64,000 nt of DNA from an uncultured Bacteroidota bacterium (lineage in GTDB: Bacteria; Bacteroidota; Bacteroidia; Bacteroidales; P3): assembly GCA_902800395.1 (NCBI GenBank), contig CADCEC010000007.1:1-64000 (forward strand). Reading direction: 5' to 3'. Shown in pieces: positions 26,001 through 34,039 of this stretch. The notes under the pieces were generated by a model. It was not told the DNA's origin, ran no database searches, and saw only the letters and a list, made by a program, of their open reading frames with translations. The translations under genes and the position numbers were made by a program. Every line of letters starts with the position of its first letter. Position 1 is the first letter of the stretch.

Positions 26001-27603
26001 GCGCGGCGATCTGCCGGGTGTGCGCTTCTCCAGCACCGACCCCAAGCGCAAGGGCCTCTCCTACAACGCGCTCCTCAGCACCTATAAGTACGATCTCGGC
26101 GAGCTCTCCAGTCAGGGGGTCTACCTCATCCATGTGGCCGATGCCGCCATCGCTCCCGCCAAGGACACCGTGCATGTCTGCAAAGACGGCGAGATGCGGG
26201 TGCTCAACAAGGCACAGCTCGTCTTCAACCGCGACAGTGCCTACCACGTGGTGGTCGACGCCGACCTTCTGGTGAAAGCCTCCGACAGCTACACTGGCAA
26301 GGGCTACTACGACTTCACCGGGCACCCCGATAAGAGGCAGCGCCTCTTCCTCGACGACATCTCGGTGGCCGACAGCATCACGATAGCCAAAGGCAAGATT
26401 AGCGACAGCGCCTCCTTTACCCTCAGTCCTGCCTTCGGCTTCGCCGGCAAGGTGCGTATCGAGGGCAACCAGCGCTGGCCCTTCTTCGAGGGTGGTGTGC
26501 GCCTCATCCAGCCTTGCATCCCACAGGAGCAGGTGGCGCTCTTGGCCTATGCCGGCTACACCGACCCCGAGCACATCCATGTCACCGTACCCGCCGAGCC
26601 CACAGACTGGAAAGGTCATCGCATCACAGCTTCCATCCTCCTCGATAAGAGCACTCTGCGTCCGCGTCCCGCCTTCCTCACCAAGGAGAAGGTGGCCACC
26701 AACGAGGTGAACCCCGCAAGTCTGCCCACGGAGCTCCTCGCCGCTCACGGCGTGCTGACCTACTTCGGCGAGAGCAAGGAATACATGATAGCCTCCGAAG
26801 AGAAAGTCGCCGATCCCGACAACATCGCTGACCCCTACCTGGCGCTCTCCACCGACGGCTGTGTGGTGGAAGGCGAAGGTCCCATGAACTTCGCCCGCAA
26901 GAAGACGCAGGCCTCCTTCTACTCCTATGGTAGCGCCTCTTTGGGCATCAAGAACAATGACGAGGACCACCTCACCACCGTCTTCGGCTTCACCTTCCCG
27001 CTGGCCGCCGAGGTCGTCGACGCCCTCTATCAGAACCTCAAGGACGAGCTGCGCGTCGAGCCCATCGGCATGAACACCAATGCCGAGATGCGCCACGCCC
27101 TGATGAACCTCTTTGGCGAAGACAAAGGTGCTGCGGAGTATGCCTCCTACAGCACCGACGGCGAGTTGGAGAAGATTCCCGAGGCGATGCGCTCCACTCT
27201 GCTCTTCGACAACCTCCGTTGGCAGCACAACAACGCCCTCGGCCTCTTCTGCGAAGGGAAGACGGGTCTCGTGGGTGTCGACAATAAACCCCTCGGCGTC
27301 ACCGTCAAGGTGAAAGCCCAGCTCTATATGGACAAGAACGCGCAGAAGATGAAGTTCTACGTCGAAGCCGCCAAGGATCACTGGTATTTCTTCTACTACG
27401 ACTTCCAGGCGCAGGACCTCACCATCTACAGTTCCGTAGGCATCTGGGAAGACAAGATTAAAGCCGTCCCGCTGGAGCAGCGCAAGATCTCGAAAGAGGG
27501 CCTCGGCACCTTCCTCTATCATGTAGGCACCGTCTCCAACTATGTCCCCAACTGGCTCAACTCCTTCAACCGCTCCGCGCACTCCGAAGAGGACGACGAA
27601 TAA
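23008..27603 (+). CDS. Very large secreted protein of unknown function
   Basis: A 1531-residue protein with a signal peptide (residues 1-26, ending SVQAQ). Part of its hydrophobic core (LNCQLSIFNS) is encoded by a CAATTGCCAGTTGTCAA-type short repeat. I recognise no catalytic domain. The sequence is rich in short beta strands (for example LSTSTFESSSYYTANKYRAIKG and repeated D-S-beta patterns) and lacks further membrane helices. The acidic tail (HSEEDDE) is not a type IX sorting domain. It may be a periplasmic or outer-membrane-associated protein. It has its own promoter and a strong terminator, so it is a single-gene unit. Confidence 0.75.
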   Translation: MKRYIILACVSLILNCQLSIFNSVQAQKPKNVEFTAEGLPDELLEYMNKSTSDKDKQKENGKVLQEFKSAYNGFDSRLQKRLVEFYGYAVKAKMKGNPEMCNLTRVLTSIATKPAGGKDLADAYANAPNLEGFVSSLETFAKRNAKAKAVTEYVDFCEGLFADRILYHSNSCEWRFDKGTPFRLGVKEGVPLVWFETPADLHYASAKDQSVIHGTTGIYNYKENEWLGEGGRIDWTRTGLAADVCYADLSRYTAETKFPKFKADSVSFVHTQYFSSPIRGRVEEVLSVPSEPQKYSYPRFRSHQRDFVMKDIMPGVDYSGSFMMNGSKFITASSKHPAKLIFNHDGRAQLAVTSMKFTITPEKLTAENAAVSIYLGDEDSIANTGINVRYVPADGQVVLLNDPKRNFYSPYIDTYHELDIYSESILWRMSSGDLIFSSLGASGAVSTSTFESSSYYTANKYRAIKGIVDVSPVERVYDFMRSNGSEFPVQSFSDHVGLDMSQTLLMIHTLSKHGLVSYNEISGQVKVKDKLVDYQKAFTRSKGFDYDALTLESSTQGANARLTFADNNLLIRGVSQFVVSDSQSVVVYPDSLKGGQVLVGRNRALHFDGRVDVRRFMLTVKNCDFSYENYSFNMPTIERLEFYVPDFKDDKYEQLVRTPLSNLVGTLAVDKPDNHSGLTKNKEYPIFQSLENSSVFYDGKDIQEGRYVRDRFYYTLQPFTIASMTDFVTDSLQFNGVLNSGGIFPDIQEPLRVQKDYYLGFKIETPAGGFPAYGGKGQFTKKVKLDHTGLRGNGELTYLTSTTKAKDFLFLLDSTLAVTDTFSVREEQGFPQMANGKADLHWLPYQDSMAVATLADGRPFKMYRGESTLRGRVALMPKGASAAGTAEVREGTFVSQYFTLAAREMNANVSDFTLRSKKFNAVAFSASGVRSSVNYDTRRAELQAITCPIPADLQLARYQAVADRFAWEMDRKQLEIANSTRGTSEGLDGMDIRQRLNKRGDLPGVRFSSTDPKRKGLSYNALLSTYKYDLGELSSQGVYLIHVADAAIAPAKDTVHVCKDGEMRVLNKAQLVFNRDSAYHVVVDADLLVKASDSYTGKGYYDFTGHPDKRQRLFLDDISVADSITIAKGKISDSASFTLSPAFGFAGKVRIEGNQRWPFFEGGVRLIQPCIPQEQVALLAYAGYTDPEHIHVTVPAEPTDWKGHRITASILLDKSTLRPRPAFLTKEKVATNEVNPASLPTELLAAHGVLTYFGESKEYMIASEEKVADPDNIADPYLALSTDGCVVEGEGPMNFARKKTQASFYSYGSASLGIKNNDEDHLTTVFGFTFPLAAEVVDALYQNLKDELRVEPIGMNTNAEMRHALMNLFGEDKGAAEYASYSTDGELEKIPEAMRSTLLFDNLRWQHNNALGLFCEGKTGLVGVDNKPLGVTVKVKAQLYMDKNAQKMKFYVEAAKDHWYFFYYDFQAQDLTIYSSVGIWEDKIKAVPLEQRKISKEGLGTFLYHVGTVSNYVPNWLNSFNRSAHSEEDDE

Positions 27604-27645
27604 GGATTAATGGTTAACGACCTTAGGTTGAAAAAAAGGGAAAAA

Positions 27646-27684
27646 CGGGAGGTAAAATAATCTATTTTCACCTCCCGCTTTTTA
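27646..27684 (+). terminator. Intrinsic terminator after the 1531-residue protein
   Basis: CGGGAGGT and ACCTCCCG, extended by AAAATA/TATTTT, form a long stem (27646-27677), followed by CTTTTT. Confidence 0.85.
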
Positions 27685-27765
27685 TTCCACAAAAAAATAT
27701 TTATTACGCAATCATCTAACAATCAATATTCAATTCTCAATTTTCGATTTTCAATTCAAAAAAAT

Positions 27766-27796
27766 TTTGCCAATTAAAAAAATGGTTGTAATTTTG
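27766..27796 (+). promoter_or_regulatory. Promoter of the tRNA-Leu pair
   Basis: TTTG (27766-27769), 19 bases, then TAATTTTG (27789-27796): a perfect match to the Bacteroides consensus, 26 bases before the first tRNA. Confidence 0.75.
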
Positions 27797-27822
27797 CACC
27801 CGCTTTCGAGAAAAAAAAAGCA

Positions 27823-27905
27823 GCCCAGGTGGTGGAATTGGTAGACACGCTACTTTGAGGGGGTAGTCGCCATAGGCGGTGCAAGTTCAAGTCTTGTCCT
27901 GGGCA
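27823..27905 (+). tRNA. tRNA-Leu (anticodon GAG)
   Basis: Acceptor arms GCCCAGG and CCTGGGC pair. The D-loop is the Leu type (GGTGGAATTGGTAGACACGC). The anticodon stem CTACT/GGTAG encloses TTGAGGG, giving anticodon GAG. A long class II variable arm and a GTTCAAG T-loop follow. CCA is not encoded. It reads CUU/CUC. Confidence 0.92.
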
Positions 27906-27988
27906 CTGATGAAGTTAAGAGATAATAATTAATAGTTCATAGTTAAACTATCATCTATAAACTCTTATCTATTAACTAATCTCTACCA

Positions 27989-28070
<82 letters not shown>

Positions 28071-28076
28071 CAGAAG

Positions 28077-28100
28077 AGAAGACGAAAGTCTTCTTTTTTT
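28077..28100 (+). terminator. Terminator of the tRNA-Leu unit
   Basis: AGAAGAC, loop GAAA, GTCTTCT, followed by six T: an ideal intrinsic terminator 6 bases after the second tRNA. Confidence 0.88.
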
Positions 28101-28130
28101 ATAAAGAGTCAATAAACTATAACCATTTCC

Positions 28131-29366
28131 ATGAAAGAAATCAAGTGTCCTCACTGCGGAACCACCTTCTCCGTTAACGACTCCGACTATGAGTCCATCG
28201 TCAGCCAGATACGCAACGACGAGTTCAACCGTTCGCTCCAGGAGCGTCTGCACGAGCGCGACCTCCTCTACAAGCAGCGCGTGGAGGAGATGAAGCGGCG
28301 CGAAGAGGAGATGCGGCGTGCCGAGCAGCAGAGTTACCAGCTCAAGCTCCACGACGAGCTCGACAAGCTCAAGTCGCAACTCGTCGAAAAGCAGTCGGAG
28401 CTCGACAAGCTGCAGGTCACCGTCACCAACAACCAGCGTGACCTGGAACTCGCCCGTCTCGAGGAGCGCAGCAAAGCGCAGGAGGCCCTTAACGGCAAGA
28501 ACATAGAGATTAACGACCTCCGCAGCCGCATGGAGGTAGAGAAGAGTGGCTATGAGGCACGCCTCAAGGACGCCAAGGAGACCATCGAGCGCTACAAGGA
28601 CATGAAGACGCGCCTCTCCACCAAGATGGTCGGCGAGACCCTTGAGCAGCACTGCAGCACCCTCTTCGAGGGCACCATCCGCACCCTCCTGCCCCATGCC
28701 ACCTTCGAGAAAGACAACGACGCCTCCGAAGGCTCCAAGGGCGACTTCATCTTCCGCGACTTCACTGACGACGGCGAGGAATACCTCTCCATCATGTTCG
28801 AGATGAAAAACGAGATGGACGAGACGGCCACCAAGCACAAGAATGAGGACTTCCTGAAGAAACTCGACGAAGACCGTCGCAAGAAAGGCTGCGAATATGC
28901 CGTCCTCGTCTCTATGCTCGAGCTCGACAACGAGCTCTACAACAACGGCATCGTCGACAAGTCGCACCGCCACGAGAAGATGTACGTCATCCGGCCCCAG
29001 TTCTTCATCCCCCTCATCACGCTCCTCGTGCAGACCTCGCGTAAGAGCATCGACCTGCAGCGGCAGCTGGCCGTTGCCAAGAGCCAGACCGTCGACCTCA
29101 GCAATTTCGAGGGCGAGCTCAACGCCTTCAAGGATGCCTTTGGCCGCAACTACCGTCTCGCCAGCGAGAAATTCAAGACCGCCATCGAGGAAATTGACAA
29201 ATCCATCGCCCATCTGCAGAAAATCAAGGACAGCCTCATCGGCTCGGAGAACAACCTGCGGCTAGCCAACGACAAAGCCGACGCCCTCAGCGTCAAGCGC
29301 CTCACGCGCAAGAGTCCCACCCTCGCCCAGGCCTTTGCCGACGTCGCGAAGACAGAATCCAACTAG
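28131..29366 (+). CDS. DUF2130 domain-containing protein
   Basis: A 411-residue protein. It opens with a zinc-ribbon-like CPHCGTTF, then a long coiled coil (residues about 30-165, rich in E, K, L, R). The C-terminal DUF2130 region follows (STKMVGETLEQHCSTLFEG, GSKGDFIFRDFTDDGEEYLSIMFEMKNE, CEYAVLVSMLE). The region has a nuclease-like D...ExK look (GDFIFRD...FEMKNE). The function of the family is unknown. It ends one base before the convergent aroE stop, so there is no terminator space between them. Confidence 0.9.
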   Translation: MKEIKCPHCGTTFSVNDSDYESIVSQIRNDEFNRSLQERLHERDLLYKQRVEEMKRREEEMRRAEQQSYQLKLHDELDKLKSQLVEKQSELDKLQVTVTNNQRDLELARLEERSKAQEALNGKNIEINDLRSRMEVEKSGYEARLKDAKETIERYKDMKTRLSTKMVGETLEQHCSTLFEGTIRTLLPHATFEKDNDASEGSKGDFIFRDFTDDGEEYLSIMFEMKNEMDETATKHKNEDFLKKLDEDRRKKGCEYAVLVSMLELDNELYNNGIVDKSHRHEKMYVIRPQFFIPLITLLVQTSRKSIDLQRQLAVAKSQTVDLSNFEGELNAFKDAFGRNYRLASEKFKTAIEEIDKSIAHLQKIKDSLIGSENNLRLANDKADALSVKRLTRKSPTLAQAFADVAKTESN

Positions 29367-29367
29367 A

Positions 29368-30129
29368 TTAAACACAGCGGAAGAACTCCCAACTTAATTC
29401 GGCCTGGCGGTGGAGCATCTCCAGGCCGTCTTTTGTCTGTGCCCCCAACGCGGCAGCCTCGCGCAGGAGGCGTGTGGGAGAGGGGTTGTAGATTAAATCA
29501 TAGAAGAGGAAAGTGGAAAGAGGAAAGTGGAAAGTGGACAAATCCAGCGGGGTGTCGTCGACAGCGGGGTACATACCGGCGGGAGTAGCATTGATAGTTA
29601 AGAGTTTAGAGTTAATAGTTAAGAGTTGTTTTGAGAGTTGTTCGTAGCTGATGGCGTTATCGTGTTTTTCAGGGGTGCGGGAGACGAAGGTGTGGGGGAT
29701 GCCAAGTTGTGCCAGCGCATAGGCGACAGCGTGGGCGGCGCCGCCGGTGCCGAGAACAAATGATTGCTTGATTGCTTGATTGTTTGATTGTTGGAGTATT
29801 TCTTCCAGCGTCTGTTGGAAGGCAGAGGCGTCGGTGTTGTGACCCACCAGCCGACCTTCCTCGACGGTGACGCAGTTGACAGCGCCGATGGCGGCGGCGG
29901 GGGCGTCGAGTTCGTCGAGCTGCGGGATAATCGCCTGCTTGTAGGGCACGGTGACATTGAAGCCACAGATACCTTCGCGCTGCACCCAGTGGCGCAAGCC
30001 GTCAAGGGAGGGCATCTCCACCAGCTCGTAGCTGTAGTCCTGCAAGCCCTCGCGGGCGAACAGCTCCTCGAACCAGCGCTGGGAATACGAGTGTCCCAGC
30101 TTCTTCCCTATGAGTGCGAATCTTTTCAT
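29368..30129 (-). CDS. aroE: Shikimate dehydrogenase with repeat-encoded insertions
   Basis: A 253-residue enzyme reducing 3-dehydroshikimate with NADPH in aromatic amino acid synthesis. Shikimate-site motifs are present: SYSQRW at the N-terminus, the catalytic Lys in NVTVPYKQAI and Asp in GHNTDASAF. The NADP loop is LGTGGAAHAV and the NATPAGM motif follows. Three surface-loop positions carry peptides encoded by short DNA repeats: SNNQAIKQS (octamers near 29765-29795), LLTINSKLLTINA (heptamers near 29597-29640) and LSTFHFPLSTFLF (heptamers near 29505-29540). The second overlaps the NATPxGM motif but keeps it. The gene appears functional. Confidence 0.93.
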   Translation of the reverse strand: MKRFALIGKKLGHSYSQRWFEELFAREGLQDYSYELVEMPSLDGLRHWVQREGICGFNVTVPYKQAIIPQLDELDAPAAAIGAVNCVTVEEGRLVGHNTDASAFQQTLEEILQQSNNQAIKQSFVLGTGGAAHAVAYALAQLGIPHTFVSRTPEKHDNAISYEQLSKQLLTINSKLLTINATPAGMYPAVDDTPLDLSTFHFPLSTFLFYDLIYNPSPTRLLREAAALGAQTKDGLEMLHRQAELSWEFFRCV

Positions 30130-30137
30130 TCGAAATG

Positions 30138-30145
30138 CAAAAATA
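30138..30145 (-). promoter_or_regulatory. -7 box of aroE
   Basis: TATTTTTG on the minus strand, immediately before aroE, with no clear -33 box. It mirrors the divergent box at 30189-30196 on the other side of a heptamer repeat. Confidence 0.4.
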
Positions 30146-30146
30146 C

Positions 30147-30183
30147 AAAAAATTCTTCATTCTTCATTCTTCATTCTTCATTT
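30147..30183. repeat. ATTCTTC heptamer array between divergent promoters
   Basis: About four tandem copies of ATTCTTC. The array separates two divergent -7 boxes (aroE and the EEP gene) and occupies the place of both -33 boxes. Changes in copy number would shift promoter geometry. Confidence 0.75.
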
Positions 30184-30188
30184 TTTTG

Positions 30189-30196
30189 TATTTTTG
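30189..30196 (+). promoter_or_regulatory. -7 box of the EEP hydrolase operon
   Basis: TATTTTTG on the plus strand, 12 bases before the start codon, which implies a very short leader. No -33 TTTG is visible at the usual distance because the heptamer array lies there. Confidence 0.4.
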
Positions 30197-30208
30197 CATA
30201 TTTAATAT

Positions 30209-31309
30209 ATGAAGGTATTTCGCATTATATTATTAGTATTCAATATTCTTGCGGCGCTAGGGCTGGTGGCGACGACCCTTGCGAGGCTCATCGCCCCGTC
30301 GGACAACATCCTGCCGTCCGTCGCCGTCTACGGCTTCCTGCCGATGCTGGCGCTGAACATCCTGTTGGTCATCGTGTGGCTCTGCATGGGGCGCTGGGAG
30401 GCCCTGATTTCCGTCGGCATCATCCTGTTGCGCATCTCTTATGTGGGCTATTTCTTCCAGATTGGCGGCACCTCGGAGGTGCCTCCTGCCGAGGAGCATC
30501 CCGCCATGGTGACGCTGCTGAGCTACAACCTCCACAACTTCGGCGGCAAAGACTTCGAGGGGGTTTCCTCGGCGGAGCATGCCGACGCTTTCCTCCAGCT
30601 GCTGGACGAGAACGGGCAGCCCGATATCCTCTGCCTGCAGGAATATGCTGGAGCACCCAAGCGCGACATCACCGACAGCCTGAAGGCCCGCGGCTACAGT
30701 CACCGCTACGGTTCCCGTGGGGGCAGCGAGAGTCCCTCCGGCACGGTGGTCTTCTCGAAGCTGCCCATCACCTACGTGAAGAATATCGACCAGCAAAAGA
30801 TACTTGTGGAGCTACAGAAGGGGAAACGCACGTTCCGTGTCTGCTGCGTCCACATGGACAGCTACCAGTTCACGCTGGACAACCGTGACGACATCGACGA
30901 GATGCGCCATGGGAAGCTCGACTCCAAGTCGCGCCGCACCCTCACCAAAGCCAAGGAGACGGTGCTCTGTCATGAGAAAGAGTGGAAAGAGCTGCTACGT
31001 CCCGTGGTAACAGGCAGCAAGGTCCCAATGCTTTTGGCGGGCGACATGAACGACATCCCGGGCTCGTGGCTCTACTGCCAAATCACCGACTACCTCGACG
31101 ACACCTACTGCGATGAGGGGTCGGGGTTCTGCACCACCTTCGCCGGCGGCAGCGGCAACCTGCTGCCCTTCGGGCACAACTGGCTGCCGCAGTTCCGCAT
31201 CGACATGGTGTTCCACAGCAAGGAGTTCGAGACGCTGAGTTACCACCGCATCAAGAGCGATATCTCGGACCACTACCCCGTGCTGGTGGCCCTGGAAATT
31301 AAGAAATGA
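30209..31309 (+). CDS. Membrane-anchored endonuclease/exonuclease/phosphatase family protein
   Basis: A 366-residue protein with three N-terminal membrane helices (residues about 5-85), then an EEP fold. The metal and catalytic motifs are LLSYNLHNF, the Glu in LCLQEYAG, VCCVHMDS, LAGDMNDIPGSWLY and the closing SDHYPVLV. Family members hydrolyse phosphodiester bonds in DNA, RNA, phospholipid or inositol phosphates; the membrane anchor and outward domain favour a lipid or extracytoplasmic substrate, which is inference. Its stop overlaps the nth start (ATGA). Confidence 0.9.
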   Translation: MKVFRIILLVFNILAALGLVATTLARLIAPSDNILPSVAVYGFLPMLALNILLVIVWLCMGRWEALISVGIILLRISYVGYFFQIGGTSEVPPAEEHPAMVTLLSYNLHNFGGKDFEGVSSAEHADAFLQLLDENGQPDILCLQEYAGAPKRDITDSLKARGYSHRYGSRGGSESPSGTVVFSKLPITYVKNIDQQKILVELQKGKRTFRVCCVHMDSYQFTLDNRDDIDEMRHGKLDSKSRRTLTKAKETVLCHEKEWKELLRPVVTGSKVPMLLAGDMNDIPGSWLYCQITDYLDDTYCDEGSGFCTTFAGGSGNLLPFGHNWLPQFRIDMVFHSKEFETLSYHRIKSDISDHYPVLVALEIKK

Positions 31310-31968
31310 CAATGAAGTTACAGGATAGATATAATCAGGTTATTGAGCGCTTTGAGCAGGCGATGCCGGTGGCGGAGACGGAGCTGCACTATGAGTCGCC
31401 GTTCCAGCTGCTGGTGGCAGTCATCCTATCGGCACAGTGTACCGACAAGCGGGTGAACATGGTCACCCCTGCCCTCTTCGAGGCCTACCCCGACGCTGCC
31501 ACGATGGCGCAGGCCACGCCCGACGACCTCTTCCGCTACATACACTCCGTCTCCTACCCAAACAATAAGAGCCAGCATCTGGCGTCCATGGCCCGCATGC
31601 TGGTGAGCGATTTCGGCGGCGAGGTCCCCGACAATATCGACGACCTGCAGTGCCTCCCCGGTGTGGGGCGCAAGACCGCCAATGTCATCGCCGCCGTGGT
31701 CTTCGACCAGCCGGCGATGCCGGTGGACACCCATGTCTTCCGTGTGGCCAACAGGATAGGCCTCACGCGTAATTCCAAGACACCTCTCGCGACCGAGCGC
31801 ACCCTCGTGGAGCATATCCCCTCCGAGCTCCTCCCCAAAGCCCACCACTGGCTTATCCTCCACGGCCGCTACGTCTGCCAGGCCCGCAAGCCCAAATGCG
31901 AAAAATGTTTTCTAACTGACCTCTGCAAAACGTATCAACCTGCTTGTGAGAAAGGAGGCAGCGTATGA
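31306..31968 (+). CDS. nth: Endonuclease III
   Basis: A 220-residue base-excision-repair glycosylase/AP lyase. The helix-hairpin-helix LPGVGRKTANV contains the catalytic Lys (K123), and the catalytic Asp is D141 in VDTHVF. The 4Fe-4S cluster ligands C191, C198, C201 and C207 have the C-x6-C-x2-C-x5-C spacing. The start overlaps the upstream stop by ATGA; a second ATG two codons later is also possible. The stop overlaps the next gene by ATGA, so three genes here are translationally coupled. Confidence 0.96.
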   Translation: MTMKLQDRYNQVIERFEQAMPVAETELHYESPFQLLVAVILSAQCTDKRVNMVTPALFEAYPDAATMAQATPDDLFRYIHSVSYPNNKSQHLASMARMLVSDFGGEVPDNIDDLQCLPGVGRKTANVIAAVVFDQPAMPVDTHVFRVANRIGLTRNSKTPLATERTLVEHIPSELLPKAHHWLILHGRYVCQARKPKCEKCFLTDLCKTYQPACEKGGSV

Positions 31969-34034
31969 TTTTTGCCAATCCGATATTCCTCTGGGGCCTG
32001 TTGGCGCTGCTCATCCCCATTGCGGTACACCTCTTCAACTTCCGCCGCTACCGCAAGGTCTACTTCAGCAATGTGGAACGTCTCAGCGCCGTCCGCAGTG
32101 AGACCCGCCGCACCAGTACGCTGCGCCGCTGGCTGGTGCTGCTGATGCGCTGTCTGGCCATTGTGGGACTGGTGCTGGCTTTCGCCCAGCCCACGCTGCC
32201 CGGCAACGAGCAGCTGCAGTCGGGCACCACGGTGGTGAGCATCTATGTAGACAACTCCTTCAGTATGGAGAACAGTGGCAGCAACGGCAGCCAGCTGGAG
32301 ACCGCCAAGCAGAAAGCCCGCGAGATTGCCGCCGCCTACCGTCCCGGCGACCGTTTCCAGCTGCTCTCCAATACCTTCGCCGGCGAGGAGTTCCGCTGGC
32401 TGAGCCGAGAGGAGTTCCTCGATGCCGTCGACGCCCTCCAGATCAGCCCCGCCAGCCGTCACCTCAGCGAGGTGGCACAGCGTCAGACCGACTTCCTCAA
32501 TCAAAGCGGTGCCGCCAACCGTCACGCCTACCTCGTTTCCGACTTCCAATCCTCTATCGCCAAGCTTTCCACTTTCCACTTTCCACTTTCCACTTTCAAT
32601 TTCACCCTCGTTCCCCTCGAAGGTACCGCCACCGACAACCTCTATATCGACACCCTCGTCCTCGATGCCCCCGCCTACTTCGTGAGCGGCAGCGTCACCG
32701 TCGAGGCCACGTTGCGCAACGACGGTTCACGCGATGTGGAGAAACTTCCCGTAAAGCTCTTTGTCAACGGACGCGAGCGAGCCCTTGCCACCGTCGATAT
32801 CCCTGCCGCCACCACCGCCAAAACCTCGCTGCGCTTCACCATCGACAGTGCCGGATGGCTCAACGGTCGTGTAGAGATTGCCGACTACCCCGTCACCTTC
32901 GACGACAACTACTATTTCACCCTCCTCGCCGGCCAGCGCATCGGGATGCTGCAGGTGGGAGCAGGCAACGAGAACCTCGAAAAACTCTTCGCCCACGACA
33001 GCGCCGTCCTCTACCGCACTGTTGCGGCTAACGGCTTGGCCGTCACCCCCGACCTTACCTTCATTCTCCTCAACGAGCTCTCATCGCTCCCTTCCGGCCA
33101 GGCGCAAAGCCTCGCCACGTGGGTCGAAGAAGGCGGCACCCTCTGTGTCGTGCCTCCTGCCGACGGTCATGTGGAGCAACTCAACGCCCTCCTGGCGCAG
33201 CTGAACGCTCCGCGCCTCGAGAGCTGGAACGTCCGTGCCGTCCGCGCCTCGAAAGTCGACCTTCAGAGCAGTCTCTACCGCCAGGTCTTCAGTCGGAGCG
33301 CCAAGGAGGAGATGGAGATGCCCACTGTGCAGGGGCGCTACCTGATGAACAGTGGGCAGAGCCTCAGCCAACCCGTCATCACGCTTGCCGACGGCAGCCT
33401 TCTGCTGGCTTCGACACCCCACGGTGCCGGCCGTCTCTACCTCTTCTCCACGCCCCTCACGGCGCAGTGGACCGACTTCGTGGCGCAGGCCCTCTTCGTC
33501 CCCACGCTCTACAATATGGCCCTCTACAGCCGGCCGCTGCCGCCGGCCGCCTATACCCTCGGCGGCGCCGACCCCATCTTCCTCCAACACGCCTACGACC
33601 CCGCGGGAACGCCACCCGAGATGGTAGAGGTTTCAGGTTCCAAGTCACAGGTTTCAAGTTTCCTTCCCGACATCCGGCGTGTGGGCAACCGCAGCGCCCT
33701 GATACCCCACGGCGAGCTCACCGAGGCCGGACATTATAAGCTAGGCGACGAATACCTGGCCTTCAACTACGACCGCCTCGAGTCGCAGCTGCAGTTCCTC
33801 ACCCCGCAGGAAATCGCCGATGCCATCGACGGCATGGAGGGTGTCAACGTTGTCCGCAACGCCGCCAAACCCCTCGACCGCGAGATTCGCGCCCGCCGCA
33901 ACGGCACGCCCCTCTGGCACTGGTGCATCCTTCTCGCCCTCGCCGCCCTATTAGCGGAGACCCTCCTCCTTAAAGTCCCTAAAGTCCTTAAAGACCTTAA
34001 GGACCCTAAGGACTTTAACGACCCTAAAGCCTAA
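31965..34034 (+). CDS. BatA-domain / VWA-like membrane protein
   Basis: A 689-residue protein. The N-terminal BatA (aerotolerance) domain has two membrane helices (residues about 5-25 and 55-78: ANPIFLWGLLALLIPIAVHLF). A von Willebrand A-like segment follows with a MIDAS-type DxSxS (D96, S98, S100; VDNSFSM), then a large periplasmic region and a C-terminal membrane helix. Homologues are common in Bacteroidota, with unclear function. A heptamer repeat at about 32566-32605 encodes LSTFHFPLSTFNF, and another repeat near 33630-33660 encodes VSGSKSQVSSF. The last residues (VPKVLKDLKDPKDF) are also encoded by a roughly 9-bp repeat. Confidence 0.87.
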   Translation: MIFANPIFLWGLLALLIPIAVHLFNFRRYRKVYFSNVERLSAVRSETRRTSTLRRWLVLLMRCLAIVGLVLAFAQPTLPGNEQLQSGTTVVSIYVDNSFSMENSGSNGSQLETAKQKAREIAAAYRPGDRFQLLSNTFAGEEFRWLSREEFLDAVDALQISPASRHLSEVAQRQTDFLNQSGAANRHAYLVSDFQSSIAKLSTFHFPLSTFNFTLVPLEGTATDNLYIDTLVLDAPAYFVSGSVTVEATLRNDGSRDVEKLPVKLFVNGRERALATVDIPAATTAKTSLRFTIDSAGWLNGRVEIADYPVTFDDNYYFTLLAGQRIGMLQVGAGNENLEKLFAHDSAVLYRTVAANGLAVTPDLTFILLNELSSLPSGQAQSLATWVEEGGTLCVVPPADGHVEQLNALLAQLNAPRLESWNVRAVRASKVDLQSSLYRQVFSRSAKEEMEMPTVQGRYLMNSGQSLSQPVITLADGSLLLASTPHGAGRLYLFSTPLTAQWTDFVAQALFVPTLYNMALYSRPLPPAAYTLGGADPIFLQHAYDPAGTPPEMVEVSGSKSQVSSFLPDIRRVGNRSALIPHGELTEAGHYKLGDEYLAFNYDRLESQLQFLTPQEIADAIDGMEGVNVVRNAAKPLDREIRARRNGTPLWHWCILLALAALLAETLLLKVPKVLKDLKDPKDFNDPKA
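32566..32605 (+). repeat. CTTTCCA heptamer array inside the BatA-like gene
   Basis: Five tandem heptamers, four near-perfect CTTTCCA and one CTTTCAA. Three heptamers equal seven codons, so the array encodes the 7-residue repeat LSTFHFP. The same peptide appears in aroE from an array on the opposite strand. Confidence 0.85.
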
Positions 34035-34039
34035 GTCCT

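Noticed and set aside
23062..27582. A 1506-codon open frame on the minus strand
   Set aside because: It is the exact antisense of the 1531-residue secreted protein, with no start context and a Val/Gly/Glu/His-rich composition typical of reverse frames in GC-rich codon use.
31306..31309. Frameshift linking the EEP protein to nth
   Set aside because: The ATGA overlap is ordinary translational coupling; both proteins have complete domains and normal ends.
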